Assembly (NCBI GenBank): GCA_036557885.1
Contig: DATBGS010000073.1
Coordinates: 1 to 18,385 of the forward strand
Source: DATBGS01 sp036557885
GTDB taxonomy: Bacteria; Chloroflexota; Ktedonobacteria; Ktedonobacterales; DATBGS01
Length of the DNA: 18,385 nucleotides
Direction: 5' to 3'
The position numbers and the translations under genes were made by a program. Under the pieces are notes generated by a model, which was not told where the DNA came from, did no database searches, and worked only from the letters and a program-made list of their open reading frames with translations. Below are positions 1 through 6,206 of this stretch, piece after piece (position 1 is the stretch's first letter; each line of letters begins with the position of its first letter).

Positions 1-2
1 CG

Positions 3-713
3 CTGGCCGCGATTATGCGCACGCCCGGCCACGACGAAGAACTGGCGGCTGGCTTTCTCTACGGCGAAGGCATTGTGCGCGACCCGCGTGAACTGCTCGG
101 CTTTGCCCCCGGCAGTGACCGCGACGGCCTGCCCTCCGATAACGTGCTGGAGGTGCGCGCTGCCCCTGGCGTGGACCTGCCCCGCCGCGTGCAGGAAGAA
201 GGCTATTCGCGCCAGTTTGCCGTGAATGCGAGCTGCGGCGTCTGCGGCAAAAACAGTGTAGAAACCGCCTGCGCGACACTGCCACCCCTGCCAGATGGCA
301 CGCTGCGGCTGGCGCCGGCCACGCTTTGCGCCCTCCCAGAGCGCCTGCACGCGGGGCAGCAGGTCTTTGCACACACGGGCGGACTGCACGCCGCTGCCCT
401 CTTCGATACCAGCGGCACACTGCTGCATCTGCGCGAGGACGTAGGGCGCCACAACGCGGTGGATAAGCTGGTGGGCCGCTCCCTGCTGGATGGCGCGCTG
501 CCACTCTCGGAGCGGGTGCTGCTGGTGAGCGGGCGGCTCTCCTTTGAAATCGTTCTCAAAGCGCTGGCTGGTGGTATTCCACTCGTGGCGGCGGTTTCCG
601 CGCCAAGCAGCCTGGCGGTTGATCTGGCGCTGGCCGGGAATATCACCCTGGTCGGCTTCCTGCGTGGCAGCAGCTTCAACGTCTACACGCACCCCTGGCG
701 CGTCGGACCGTAG
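3..713 (+). CDS. fdhD: Formate dehydrogenase accessory sulfurtransferase FdhD, 5' truncated by the window edge
   Basis: FdhD passes sulfur from the cysteine desulfurase IscS to the bis-MGD molybdenum cofactor and so activates cytoplasmic formate dehydrogenases. The open frame runs into the left edge (L-A-A-I before the first Met at 15), and that stretch with the following MRTPGHDEELAAGFL is the usual FdhD N-terminal core, so Met 15 is internal and the true start lies upstream. The catalytic CGVCG motif is present (cysteine codons 234-236 and 243-245) in the context NASCGVCGKNSVE. Further family signatures follow: HLREDVGRHNAVDKLVG, then SGRLSFEIVLKAL, then a C-terminal VGFLRG. About 40-60 residues are probably missing. 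No formate dehydrogenase gene is in view. Family assignment is firm. Confidence 0.94.
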   Translation: MAAIMRTPGHDEELAAGFLYGEGIVRDPRELLGFAPGSDRDGLPSDNVLEVRAAPGVDLPRRVQEEGYSRQFAVNASCGVCGKNSVETACATLPPLPDGTLRLAPATLCALPERLHAGQQVFAHTGGLHAAALFDTSGTLLHLREDVGRHNAVDKLVGRSLLDGALPLSERVLLVSGRLSFEIVLKALAGGIPLVAAVSAPSSLAVDLALAGNITLVGFLRGSSFNVYTHPWRVGP

Positions 714-853
714 CGGGCGGCTGGCAGGTAAAACCACGTCATTGGCATCACTCGTGCAATGATCTCTGCCATCCTGTCTAGTAAGTTCCCTTCGGAGAGC
801 AGGAGGCTCCTGATGCGCGCCCTTTATGCAGGAAGCTTGATGGCTCACACAAT
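714..853. other. Intergenic gap after fdhD, no gene seen
   Basis: No codon-like open frame and no clear U-tailed terminator. A perfect short inverted repeat, CAGGAGGCTCCTG, lies near 800-814. The right end runs into the promoter that starts at 854. Confidence 0.5.
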
Positions 854-883
854 ACGACAGTAGCTTGCAGAGGCTGCTATAAT
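854..883 (+). promoter_or_regulatory. Sigma70-type promoter with extended -10
   Basis: The -10 box TATAAT is perfect (878-883) and is preceded by TGC, giving an extended -10. An 18-bp spacer separates it from ACGACA (854-859), a partial match to TTGACA. The predicted start is about 889-891. It points into a 390-base stretch with no credible protein gene, so it probably drives a structured RNA or a long leader of the DICT gene. Confidence 0.7.
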
Positions 884-888
884 GGCTG

Positions 889-1285
889 TGTGCCTAATTA
901 TGGAGTCTGTCAGAGAGGATGCAGCAGAAGACCAGCGTCAGGTACCCTCTTCCCTGAAAGGGAGGGGCTTGCAAGGCTGCTTCTTGCAAGCCTGAACTTG
1001 ACCAGTCCCAGCCAGAGCCAGGATGCTATCGGGCTACGTTATCAGGAAGTGTTCACGTACCCACCAGCGGGTGGCCGGTCCAGCCCGCTGCTCTGGAACC
1101 TGGCGGTTAAACAGCGAAACGGGGTCTACGCAGTGCCGTCTGGGGAAAGTACCGCCTGATAACCTCGACGAGGACCACTTTACCCGCGCAAGCGGAGTGG
1201 GTTTCTTGCTGGTTCCTACCAAAAACCAGCCCTTTTCCAAAATGAAAGGGGTGCGGCTCCTCCCCATCTGAAGGTGTGGGGTATC
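889..1285 (+). ncRNA. Candidate structured RNA or long mRNA leader of unknown class
   Basis: Starting at the promoter's predicted start, this stretch contains successive hairpins visible by eye. CTTCCCT/AGGGAGG closes on GAA near 949-965. A perfect 10-bp stem pairs GGCTTGCAAG (966-975) with CTTGCAAGCC (983-992). GGCGGT (1102-1107) pairs with ACCGCC (1151-1156). CCTC/GAGG is at 1163-1173. CCACT (1175-1179) pairs with AGTGG (1196-1200) and encloses CCGC-GCAA-GCGG with a GNRA loop. GCTGGTT (1208-1214) pairs with AACCAGC (1224-1230). CCCTTT (1230-1235) pairs with AAAGGG (1245-1250). CCCCA/TGGGG is at 1262-1280. Small open frames inside lack ribosome sites and recognisable products. I looked for conserved RNase P, tmRNA, SRP, T-box and group I/II intron signatures and saw none. 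It could be a free ncRNA or a cis-regulatory leader of the downstream DICT gene. Confidence 0.5.
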
Positions 1286-2055
1286 TGCTGCGTAAGCTTT
1301 CTATGAATGACTTGACCGAATCACCCTTCCCAGGCGATGTACAGATGAGCGAGAGTCAGCGCAATCTGGCGCAGGGCTTTCTGCGCTTCGAGCAGGCGGC
1401 AGCGCAAGGAATGGAGGCGCCGCCGACGCCACTGAATTATCGCGAATACCGGCCAGCCGCCACTGCGCTCAACCAGATACTTTCCGATGCCTCCCGGCGT
1501 GTTGCAAGTTGGGGCCAGCGGCTGCTTAGCAGTGCCACCGATGATTTTGCCGCCAACGGAAATCAGCTTGCGGGAGACGCCTACTTTTACACCGGCGCCC
1601 AGCAGATGAACTTGATCAGCCACGCGCTGGAGGAGCGCGTGATTGCTGACCGGCTGCAAGCCGAAGTGCACGCCGGGTTCCAGCGGCTCTCGCTGCTCGT
1701 GCCGCAGTTGGGCCGCTACCGCGCATTGCTTGAGCGCGCCGATCATGTGTGTGTCTATGGCCTCGATGACAGGAAGCCGGATTCGCCGCTGCTCGCGCTG
1801 AAACACCCCCGCTTAATTTACATGCCCATTGAACCAGCCATACAAACGGGCCTGGAGCGCTTCTGGTTTGTCGTTGTGATTTCCTCGCGTCTTCAGTCGG
1901 CGCTGGTGGCACAGCAGACCGGCGGGGATGTGGGGGCGCGCAAACAGGCCCAGCGCACCTACGCCGGACTCTGGACGTTTGACCCGGCGCTGGTGCAGCA
2001 GATTGGCACGATCTTACGCACCGCTGCCATCAAACTCTATTACAAACAGGCATAG
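1276..2055 (+). CDS. DICT sensory domain protein
   Basis: The C-terminal two thirds match the DICT sensory domain, which is found next to diguanylate cyclase and two-component modules. Visible landmarks are MNLISHALEERVIA at residues 111-124, FQRLSLLVPQLGRYRAL at 135-151, the strand HVCVYG at 157-162, FWFVVVISSRLQSALVAQQ at 196-214, and YAGLWTFDPALVQQIG at 229-244. No signalling output domain is attached; the N-terminal 90 residues may be helical. The start is uncertain: GTG 1276 gives 259 aa but lies inside a hairpin and has SD-like bases too close; ATG 1303 and ATG 1345 are alternatives without a strong SD. The stop is 17 bases before the next gene, so the two are probably co-transcribed. 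Confidence 0.8.
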   Translation: MGYLLRKLSMNDLTESPFPGDVQMSESQRNLAQGFLRFEQAAAQGMEAPPTPLNYREYRPAATALNQILSDASRRVASWGQRLLSSATDDFAANGNQLAGDAYFYTGAQQMNLISHALEERVIADRLQAEVHAGFQRLSLLVPQLGRYRALLERADHVCVYGLDDRKPDSPLLALKHPRLIYMPIEPAIQTGLERFWFVVVISSRLQSALVAQQTGGDVGARKQAQRTYAGLWTFDPALVQQIGTILRTAAIKLYYKQA

Positions 2056-2072
2056 CGAGCAGGAGCAACCCC

Positions 2073-3023
2073 ATGCCGCGCTATCAACCCGCCGATTCGT
2101 TCGAGACGCCGCGCTTTTCCGGCGTGCGCACGTTTGCGCGTCTGCCCCACACAACCGCGCTGGACGAAGTGGACGCCACCATCCTGGGCATTCCCTTTGA
2201 TACCGGCGTCACCTATCGCGCTGGGGCGCGGTTTGGTCCGGCGGCCATCCGCGATGCCTCGGTGCTGCTCCGCCCCTATAACATCGGCGCCAGCCAGGAT
2301 GTCTTTCACACGCTCTCTGTGACCGATGGCGGTGACCTGCCCGTCGTCCCTGGCTACATCGAAGATACCTACGCCCGCATAGAGATGGGCCTGCAAACCA
2401 TCCTCAAGGCGGGCGTTGTGCCCATCTGTCTGGGCGGCGATCATTCCATCACCCTGGCGGAATTGCGCGCGGTGGCCGCCATATATGGGCCGGTGGGCCT
2501 GGCGCATTTTGACTCCCACAGCGACACCTGGGATACCTATTTTGGCCGCCGGTATAATCACGGCACCACCTTCAAGCGCGCCGCTGAAGAAGGCTTGCTG
2601 GACCCTAAGCGCTGCATTCAGGTGGGCATGCGCGGCCCCGTCTACAGCGCGGATGATTACGAGACGGCGCGCAGCCTGGGCTTTACGCTGATTGACAACG
2701 CCAGCCTGCGCTGGCTGAGCATCAGCAAAGTGGCGGAGGCCGTCTGCGAGACGGTGGGCGATGGCCCGGCCTTCCTGACGTTTGACGTGGATTTTGTGGA
2801 CCCGGCCTATGCCCCCGGCACCGGCACGCCAGAAGTGGGCGGCCCGACCAGTTGGGAAGTGCTGCAACTGCTGCGCGGGCTGCGCGGCCCGCGCTTTGTC
2901 GCCTTTGATCTGGTGGAGGTGCTGCCTGCCTATGACCCCGCGCAGATCACCGCGCTGCTGGCCGCCAACATCGCCTACGAATTTCTGACGCTGCTGGCCT
3001 GGAGAAAAAAGGCCGAGGGATAG
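2073..3023 (+). CDS. speB: Agmatinase / arginase-family ureohydrolase
   Basis: A binuclear-manganese ureohydrolase of 316 aa, the usual agmatinase length; these enzymes release urea from a guanidino compound such as agmatine, giving putrescine. All metal-ligand motifs are present: GGDHS (His124), HFDSHSD (Asp147, His149, Asp151) and FDVDFVDP (Asp238, Asp240), followed by the substrate-loop region GTGTPEVGG. The start is supported by AGGAG (2061-2065), 7 bases before ATG. Sequence alone does not separate agmatinase from guanidinobutyrase, guanidinopropionase or guanidine hydrolase, so the symbol is a family-level label. It follows the DICT gene by 17 bases, which suggests that the DICT protein could sense or control this pathway, though that is inference. 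Confidence 0.9.
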   Translation: MPRYQPADSFETPRFSGVRTFARLPHTTALDEVDATILGIPFDTGVTYRAGARFGPAAIRDASVLLRPYNIGASQDVFHTLSVTDGGDLPVVPGYIEDTYARIEMGLQTILKAGVVPICLGGDHSITLAELRAVAAIYGPVGLAHFDSHSDTWDTYFGRRYNHGTTFKRAAEEGLLDPKRCIQVGMRGPVYSADDYETARSLGFTLIDNASLRWLSISKVAEAVCETVGDGPAFLTFDVDFVDPAYAPGTGTPEVGGPTSWEVLQLLRGLRGPRFVAFDLVEVLPAYDPAQITALLAANIAYEFLTLLAWRKKAEG

Positions 3024-3029
3024 CAGAAA

Positions 3030-3054
3030 GGGCGAACGCGGTAAGCGTTCGCCC
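3030..3054 (-). terminator. Intrinsic terminator of rplJL, possibly bidirectional
   Basis: A perfect 10-bp stem, GGGCGAACGC / GCGTTCGCCC, has a 5-base loop. On the minus strand it is followed by TTTCTG, a short U-tract, which fits termination of rplJL. On the plus strand it lies 6 bases after the speB stop but has no U-tract, so it may stall convergent transcription only weakly in that direction. Confidence 0.72.
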
Positions 3055-3074
3055 CTCCCGTTTGGGATGGAAAC
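3055..3074 (+). repeat. Solitary CRISPR-repeat fragment (20 bases) after rplL
   Basis: CTCCCGTTTGGGATGGAAAC is identical to the last 20 bases of the repeat in both CRISPR arrays of this window, more than 3.1 kb away. It lies between the rplL stop codon (2 bp away) and the rplJL terminator. The rplJL transcript should therefore carry its complement, including the complement of the last eight repeat bases ATGGAAAC that form the crRNA 5' handle in typical type I and III systems. It could be a relic of a lost array or a functional site. Confidence 0.85.
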
Positions 3075-3076
3075 AA

Positions 3077-3472
3077 CTACTTGACTTCCACCGTCGCGCC
3101 GGCTTCTTCCAGCTTGGTCTTGGCTGCGGCAGCTTCCTCCTTGGAGACAGCTTCCTTCACCGGCTTGGGCGCGCCTTCCACCAGGTCTTTCGCTTCCTTC
3201 AGACCCAGGTTGGTCAGTTCGCGGACGACCTTGATCACGCCAATCTTCTTGGCCGCATCAAACCCAGCCAGGACGACGTTGAACTCGGTCTGCTCCTCAA
3301 CGGGCGCCACCGGCTCCGGCGTGCTACCGCCAGTCTGGGCGACTCCGCCAGTGGCAACCGCTACCGGCGCGGCGCTGACGCCCCACTTGTCTTGCAGCGC
3401 CTTGGACAGCTTGACCAGATCAAGCACGCTCATCTTTTCGATTTCAGCAATCAGATCATCAACAGCAGCCAT
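3077..3472 (-). CDS. rplL: 50S ribosomal protein L7/L12
   Basis: This is the stalk protein that recruits translation factors to the ribosome as dimers bound to L10. The 131 aa show the normal architecture: an N-terminal dimerisation helical region (about 1-32, with LIAEIEKMSVLDLVKLSKALQDKWGV), an Ala/Pro/Gly-rich hinge (about 33-60), and a C-terminal domain starting at TEFNVVLAGFDAAKKIGVIKVVRE with KEAKDLVEGAPKPVKE. The hinge is slightly longer than in E. coli. An SD-like GAGAGGAA lies a few bases before the ATG. It follows rplJ with a 56-base gap. No rpoB follows, so here the stalk operon is separated from rpoBC. Confidence 0.97.
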   Translation of the reverse strand: MAAVDDLIAEIEKMSVLDLVKLSKALQDKWGVSAAPVAVATGGVAQTGGSTPEPVAPVEEQTEFNVVLAGFDAAKKIGVIKVVRELTNLGLKEAKDLVEGAPKPVKEAVSKEEAAAAKTKLEEAGATVEVK

Positions 3473-3528
3473 TGTCTGTTCCTCTCTTTTGTAGATTAGT
3501 TACCAGCAAGATGCCGGAGCTACAGTCT

Positions 3529-4059
3529 TTACGCTTCGGGGATGCCGCCCAGTTGATCTATGCGGGCCTGAAGCACATACACTAAATCGCGGGCTGGCGC
3601 GCTAAAGATGTTGACCAGCGAGGCAAACGGCCCTTGCAGGCTGCCCACTAGCTGCGCCTGAAGCTGCTGGCGCGGCGGCGTTTTTGCCAGCGAATCTACC
3701 TGGCTCGCTGAGATGAGCCGCTGCTCCAGAATGCCGCCCTTGATGACGATAATCTTCTGCGTTTTCGCATAGTCAGATACCAGCTTGGCAACGCTGACTT
3801 CATCCTCGTAGCCCAGGGCAATCGTCGTTTGCCCCGCCAGCACTGACACCAATCCCTGGACATTGGCGCGCTCGGCAGCAATGCGCAGCAGCGTATTCTT
3901 GACCACTTGCAGTTCCGCCCTGGTCGTGCCCAGCTTGCGTCGGAAATCCGTGATCTCCGAAACCTTCATGCCTTGCGTCTGCATCAGCACGCTGGCTTTG
4001 CTGCGCTTGAGCTTGTCGGTCAGTTCGTCAATCCATTCCGCTTTTGCCGGAGTTGGCAT
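3529..4059 (-). CDS. rplJ: 50S ribosomal protein L10
   Basis: L10 anchors L7/L12 dimers to 23S rRNA and represses its own mRNA. The 176 aa match the family length, with the N-terminal KAEWIDELTDKLKRSKASVL, the TDFRRKLGTTRAELQVVKNTLLRIA block, and a helical C-terminal tail (FASLVNIFSAPARDLVYVLQARIDQLGG) that would bind the L12 dimers. A strong SD AAGGAGG lies at about 4073-4079 on the minus strand, with about 11 bases to ATG. The usual upstream rplK and rplA are not adjacent: the leader and promoter come directly upstream, so rplJL forms its own transcription unit. Confidence 0.96.
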   Translation of the reverse strand: MPTPAKAEWIDELTDKLKRSKASVLMQTQGMKVSEITDFRRKLGTTRAELQVVKNTLLRIAAERANVQGLVSVLAGQTTIALGYEDEVSVAKLVSDYAKTQKIIVIKGGILEQRLISASQVDSLAKTPPRQQLQAQLVGSLQGPFASLVNIFSAPARDLVYVLQARIDQLGGIPEA

Positions 4060-4102
4060 AGGTGCAGGTTCCTCCTTTCTGCGAAGATGCCGCGCCAGAC
4101 AT

Positions 4103-4292
4103 AAAAAAAGAGGCTTTCAAGCGGCCCACTTGCCGACTTGAAGCCTGTCACACTGCGCAACTCGCGCACCCCACCGGCCCGCCAATGAGCAGCACCCGAT
4201 GGTGTTATTTGCTTCGCCTCGGCGGGCCGGATTGGTTCCAATTAAACGCTTGTTTGAGCGTGCCTGCTGTCTCTGGCGCGATATGAACTTGT
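4103..4292 (-). promoter_or_regulatory. L10-type ribosomal protein leader with attenuator
   Basis: The 230-base untranslated region upstream of rplJ ends, 43 bases before the ATG, in a clear intrinsic terminator on the minus strand. The arms are AGGCTTCAAG (complement of 4137-4146) and CTTGAAAGCCT (complement of 4111-4121), followed by seven U residues (4103-4109). Upstream lies a GC-rich pairing, CCGGCCCGCC/GGCGGGCCGG (about 4173-4233), which could form the L10-binding part. This organisation matches the known rplJL leader class, where L10 binding controls read-through. The class is assigned from position and the attenuator, not from a covariance match. Confidence 0.72.
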
Positions 4293-4298
4293 GCATGT

Positions 4299-4328
4299 AT
4301 CTTACCACGCCTGATACGCGCCTGTCAA
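4299..4328 (-). promoter_or_regulatory. Promoter of the rplJL operon
   Basis: On the minus strand a perfect -35 TTGACA (complement of 4323-4328) is followed after 18 bp by TAAGAT (complement of 4299-4304). The transcript would start near 4292 and contain the L10-type leader. It lies only 15 bp from the edge of the palindromic element at 4343-4545. Confidence 0.78.
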
Positions 4329-4342
4329 GAAATATGGGACAA

Positions 4343-4545
4343 CAGGGCAGGCTGGCGACTAAAGATCCCCCAGAGGGGGCAAGCCGCGCCTAAGGGGAAC
4401 GACGGCCCAGCCAAGTCCCTCTACAGGGACTCCCCACCCAGGTACGCCAGCATTCGTCTTAACCCGCGCAGGCGGGTTTTCTGGCGGAACGCCCTTAGGC
4501 GCGGCTTGCCCCCTCTGGGGGATCTTTAGTTGCCAGCCTGCCCTG
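4343..4545. mobile_element. MITE-like palindromic element, copy 1, with about 54-bp terminal inverted repeats
   Basis: The two ends are inverted copies over about 54 bp with one visible mismatch (CAGGGCAGGCTGGC at the left end, its complement at the right; then ACTAAAGATCCCCCAGAGGG). Inside are two more perfect hairpins: AGTCCC/GGGACT and ACCCGC-GCAG-GCGGGT. The core GCCGCGCCTAAGGG and its complement CCCTTAGGCGCGGC recur in four other elements in the window. It encodes no protein, so any movement would need a transposase supplied elsewhere. It ends 6 bp before the stop of the minus-strand gene at 4552 and could also terminate transcription before the rplJL promoter. Confidence 0.8.
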
Positions 4546-4551
4546 GTTCGC

Positions 4552-5652
4552 TCAGCGCGTGTCCACCGCCTGCCACGCCAGCCGCGTCACCAGTTCCCCA
4601 ATGAGGCGCACCGTTCCACGCTTGTACACCTGCCTGCACAGCGCCGCAACCAGCACCTCCAGCCGCTTTTGCCGCTTGTGGATGCCTTGCTGCTGCACCT
4701 CCCGAAACGCCTCGCGCATCCACACAGAGGCGCTGGGCAGCGGCCCCTCAAGCACGCGCATCAATCGCTCGCTCTCCGTGCCCAGCCGCGCCAGCAGCCG
4801 CTCTCTCGGCCAGGCACGCGCCGCGTCCCACTCCAGCGGCGGCACCTGCGCATTCAACAGCGCCAGCGGCGGGTGCAGGCGGCTTTCGTCCTGCCCGCCC
4901 GGACTGGCCCACTGCGCCAGCCGCAGTTCCATCAGCGCGTTGATGCCCACCAGCAGCACATAGTACGGGTCATCAGCCGTCGTCAGGCTGGCCCAGCGCC
5001 CCGCCCACTCCCCAGCGGGAGCGCCCGACGCTGCCAGGGGCAACGGCGCAATCTTCCCCAGCGTGGGCGGCTGACGCCTCAGCGGACGCTCCAGCGGCGG
5101 CGCCTCTCCCACCAGCAAATACACCGGCCTGGGCGGTTCAGCCGGAAGCGCCAGCGTCTCCTCCGCCGGAGCCGGGCTGGGTGGTTCTGTACCGCCGGTT
5201 TCTAACCGGCCAGGCCCGACGCTTGTAGCCCCGGCCACCCCCGTGAAGAACGGGGGCACAGCCGCGCCGGGGAGCGAGGCACCGGCAGGGTCGCCGGTGC
5301 TACGAGCAGCCCCAGGCCCGACGCTTGTAGCCCCGGCGTCCCTGCCGGGGAATGCGGGGCTGGGTGGCTCCTGGCGAGGCGCAAAGAAGTTCATAATCGT
5401 CTGCTTGCGGCGCTCCACCTCCGCCGCGTCCAGCGGGGCTGGGCGAGCCGCGTCGCCCCACTGTTCGGCCATCTGGCGCAGCACCTCGTCGCGCCTGCGC
5501 TCGAACTCGGCTTCTTCTTCGCGGGTGGCCTCGCGCCAGACAGGAGCCTCGCGCCAGCGGGGACGGCGCTCCGGCTCGTTGACCCGATGATAGGGGTATT
5601 CTTCGTCCGAAGGGTTGGGCTGGTTGGTGTCATCGTGGCGAAAGTGAAACAT
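4552..5652 (-). CDS. Unknown protein, CRISPR-leader-linked paralog 1
   Basis: I do not recognise this 366-aa protein. ATG 5652 is chosen because GGGAGGAG (5661-5668) lies 8 bases upstream and the second copy at 16371-17462 has the same arrangement; the frame is open further upstream to 5760. Features: an acidic/polar N-terminus; a charged helical block at about 31-90 (RPRWREAPVWREATREEEAE, then RRKQTIMNFFAPR), almost identical in the paralog; a Pro/Gly/Ala linker at about 95-165 written largely by REP-like palindromes; and a helical C-terminal domain from about 198 (LGKIAPLP, WAGRWASLTTADDP) ending in a basic LIGELVTRLAWQ. There is no signal peptide, membrane segment or catalytic motif I can name. 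It diverges from the array 1 leader and has its own promoter. It may bind nucleic acid or a CRISPR complex, but that is only context. Confidence 0.8.
   Translation of the reverse strand: MFHFRHDDTNQPNPSDEEYPYHRVNEPERRPRWREAPVWREATREEEAEFERRRDEVLRQMAEQWGDAARPAPLDAAEVERRKQTIMNFFAPRQEPPSPAFPGRDAGATSVGPGAARSTGDPAGASLPGAAVPPFFTGVAGATSVGPGRLETGGTEPPSPAPAEETLALPAEPPRPVYLLVGEAPPLERPLRRQPPTLGKIAPLPLAASGAPAGEWAGRWASLTTADDPYYVLLVGINALMELRLAQWASPGGQDESRLHPPLALLNAQVPPLEWDAARAWPRERLLARLGTESERLMRVLEGPLPSASVWMREAFREVQQQGIHKRQKRLEVLVAALCRQVYKRGTVRLIGELVTRLAWQAVDTR
5191..5360. repeat. REP-like palindromes inside the coding linker of paralog 1
   Basis: Several imperfect palindromes lie in a row: ACCGCCGGTTTCTAACCGGC; CCCCCGTGAAGAACGGGGG; CACCGGCAGGGTCGCCGGTG; and CTTGTAGCCCCGGCGTCC with its partner CCGGGG. 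Related CTTGTAGC(A/C)CCGGC units occur in intergenic DNA at 9093-9147 and 14319-14381 and in the MFS gene. Here they are translated in frame as GATSVGPG-type linker. Confidence 0.75.
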
Positions 5653-5976
5653 GCGGGTCGCTCCTCCCGTCAGCACAACGGCCACCTCCTGCGAGAGCGC
5701 CCGCGCCAGACGAGCAATCAATGAGGCATGGCCTCCGCCCATATGGGCGTCGCCTGGCACGTGGAGCGCTGCGTTGAGAGGTGGCCGGAAGAAGCGACTT
5801 TCAGAATGTCTTCCCGACTCGACCTCTGCCCGGTGCAGAAGTTGCGTTAACGGCGTGGCTGGCGCTTTCGATGCACCTCCACGCTGGCCGGAATGCCAAC
5901 GCGCAATAAAAAATACGTAACAATCCCGACGCCCCCAGCGGGCATCAGCGGGTTCTCATCAGAAGAACCTGCCAGC
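5653..5976 (-). promoter_or_regulatory. Long conserved 5' untranslated region of paralog 1
   Basis: About 320 bases separate the predicted transcription start (about 5970) from ATG 5652. Blocks are conserved with the second copy, for instance the segment around 5790-5830. Two hairpins are conserved: GATGCCC-GCT-GGGGGCGTC near 5930-5948, and CGTTGGC/GCCAGCG near 5885-5905. The palindrome GCCCATATGGGC (5737-5748) is exact in both copies and could be an operator. An upstream in-frame extension to 5760 exists, but its sequence is not conserved as protein. Confidence 0.55.
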
Positions 5977-6005
5977 AGTATACCAGGAAACGAGCGAAAA
6001 TGCAA
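5977..6005 (-). promoter_or_regulatory. Promoter of paralog 1, divergent from the CRISPR leader
   Basis: On the minus strand TTGCAT (complement of 6000-6005) is followed after exactly 17 bp by TATACT (complement of 5977-5982). The same arrangement is conserved in the second module at 17819-17847, and the hexamers equal or nearly equal those of the CRISPR promoter pointing the other way. Confidence 0.75.
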
Positions 6006-6030
6006 GAGGGGAGTACCCATTTGCCGCCTT

Positions 6031-6206
6031 CCGAGAGCCTCAGAGGTGGCGTTTTTGCTGGGAGGATCTCGGGGCACTCAGGGAGCGGCGCGAGGCGAAA
6101 ATGGCTAAAAATGGCCGAAGTTTTTATGGACTTTTATCTCAGCAATAAAGAGGCTCTCGGAAACCCTTGCGTCAGCCCGCTCCCTGTGCTATACTACGAG
6201 GGTAGC
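6031..6206 (+). promoter_or_regulatory. CRISPR leader of array 1 with pre-crRNA promoter
   Basis: This is an AT-richer leader closely matching 17916-18092. TTGCGT (6167-6172), a 17-bp spacer and TATACT (6190-6195, preceded by TGTGC) place the transcript start about 5 bases before the first repeat. An 11-bp inverted repeat, CCGAGAGCCTC (6031-6041) and GAGGCTCTCGG (6150-6160), encloses 108 bp. The gap is also 108 bp in the second leader. Such sites may bind an integration or regulatory protein; this is inference. Confidence 0.85.

Noticed and set aside
890..1271. Small plus-strand open frames (890-1159 and 1023-1271)
   Set aside because: No SD, no recognisable protein, and dense RNA hairpins; better explained as a structured RNA or leader.
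2040..2867. Long minus-strand open frame opposite the agmatinase gene
   Set aside because: Shadow of a GC-rich coding frame; the plus strand carries all arginase-family metal motifs.
5653..5760. N-terminal extension of paralog 1 from 5760
   Set aside because: Not conserved as protein in paralog 2, while the SD and spacing at 5652 and 17462 are conserved.
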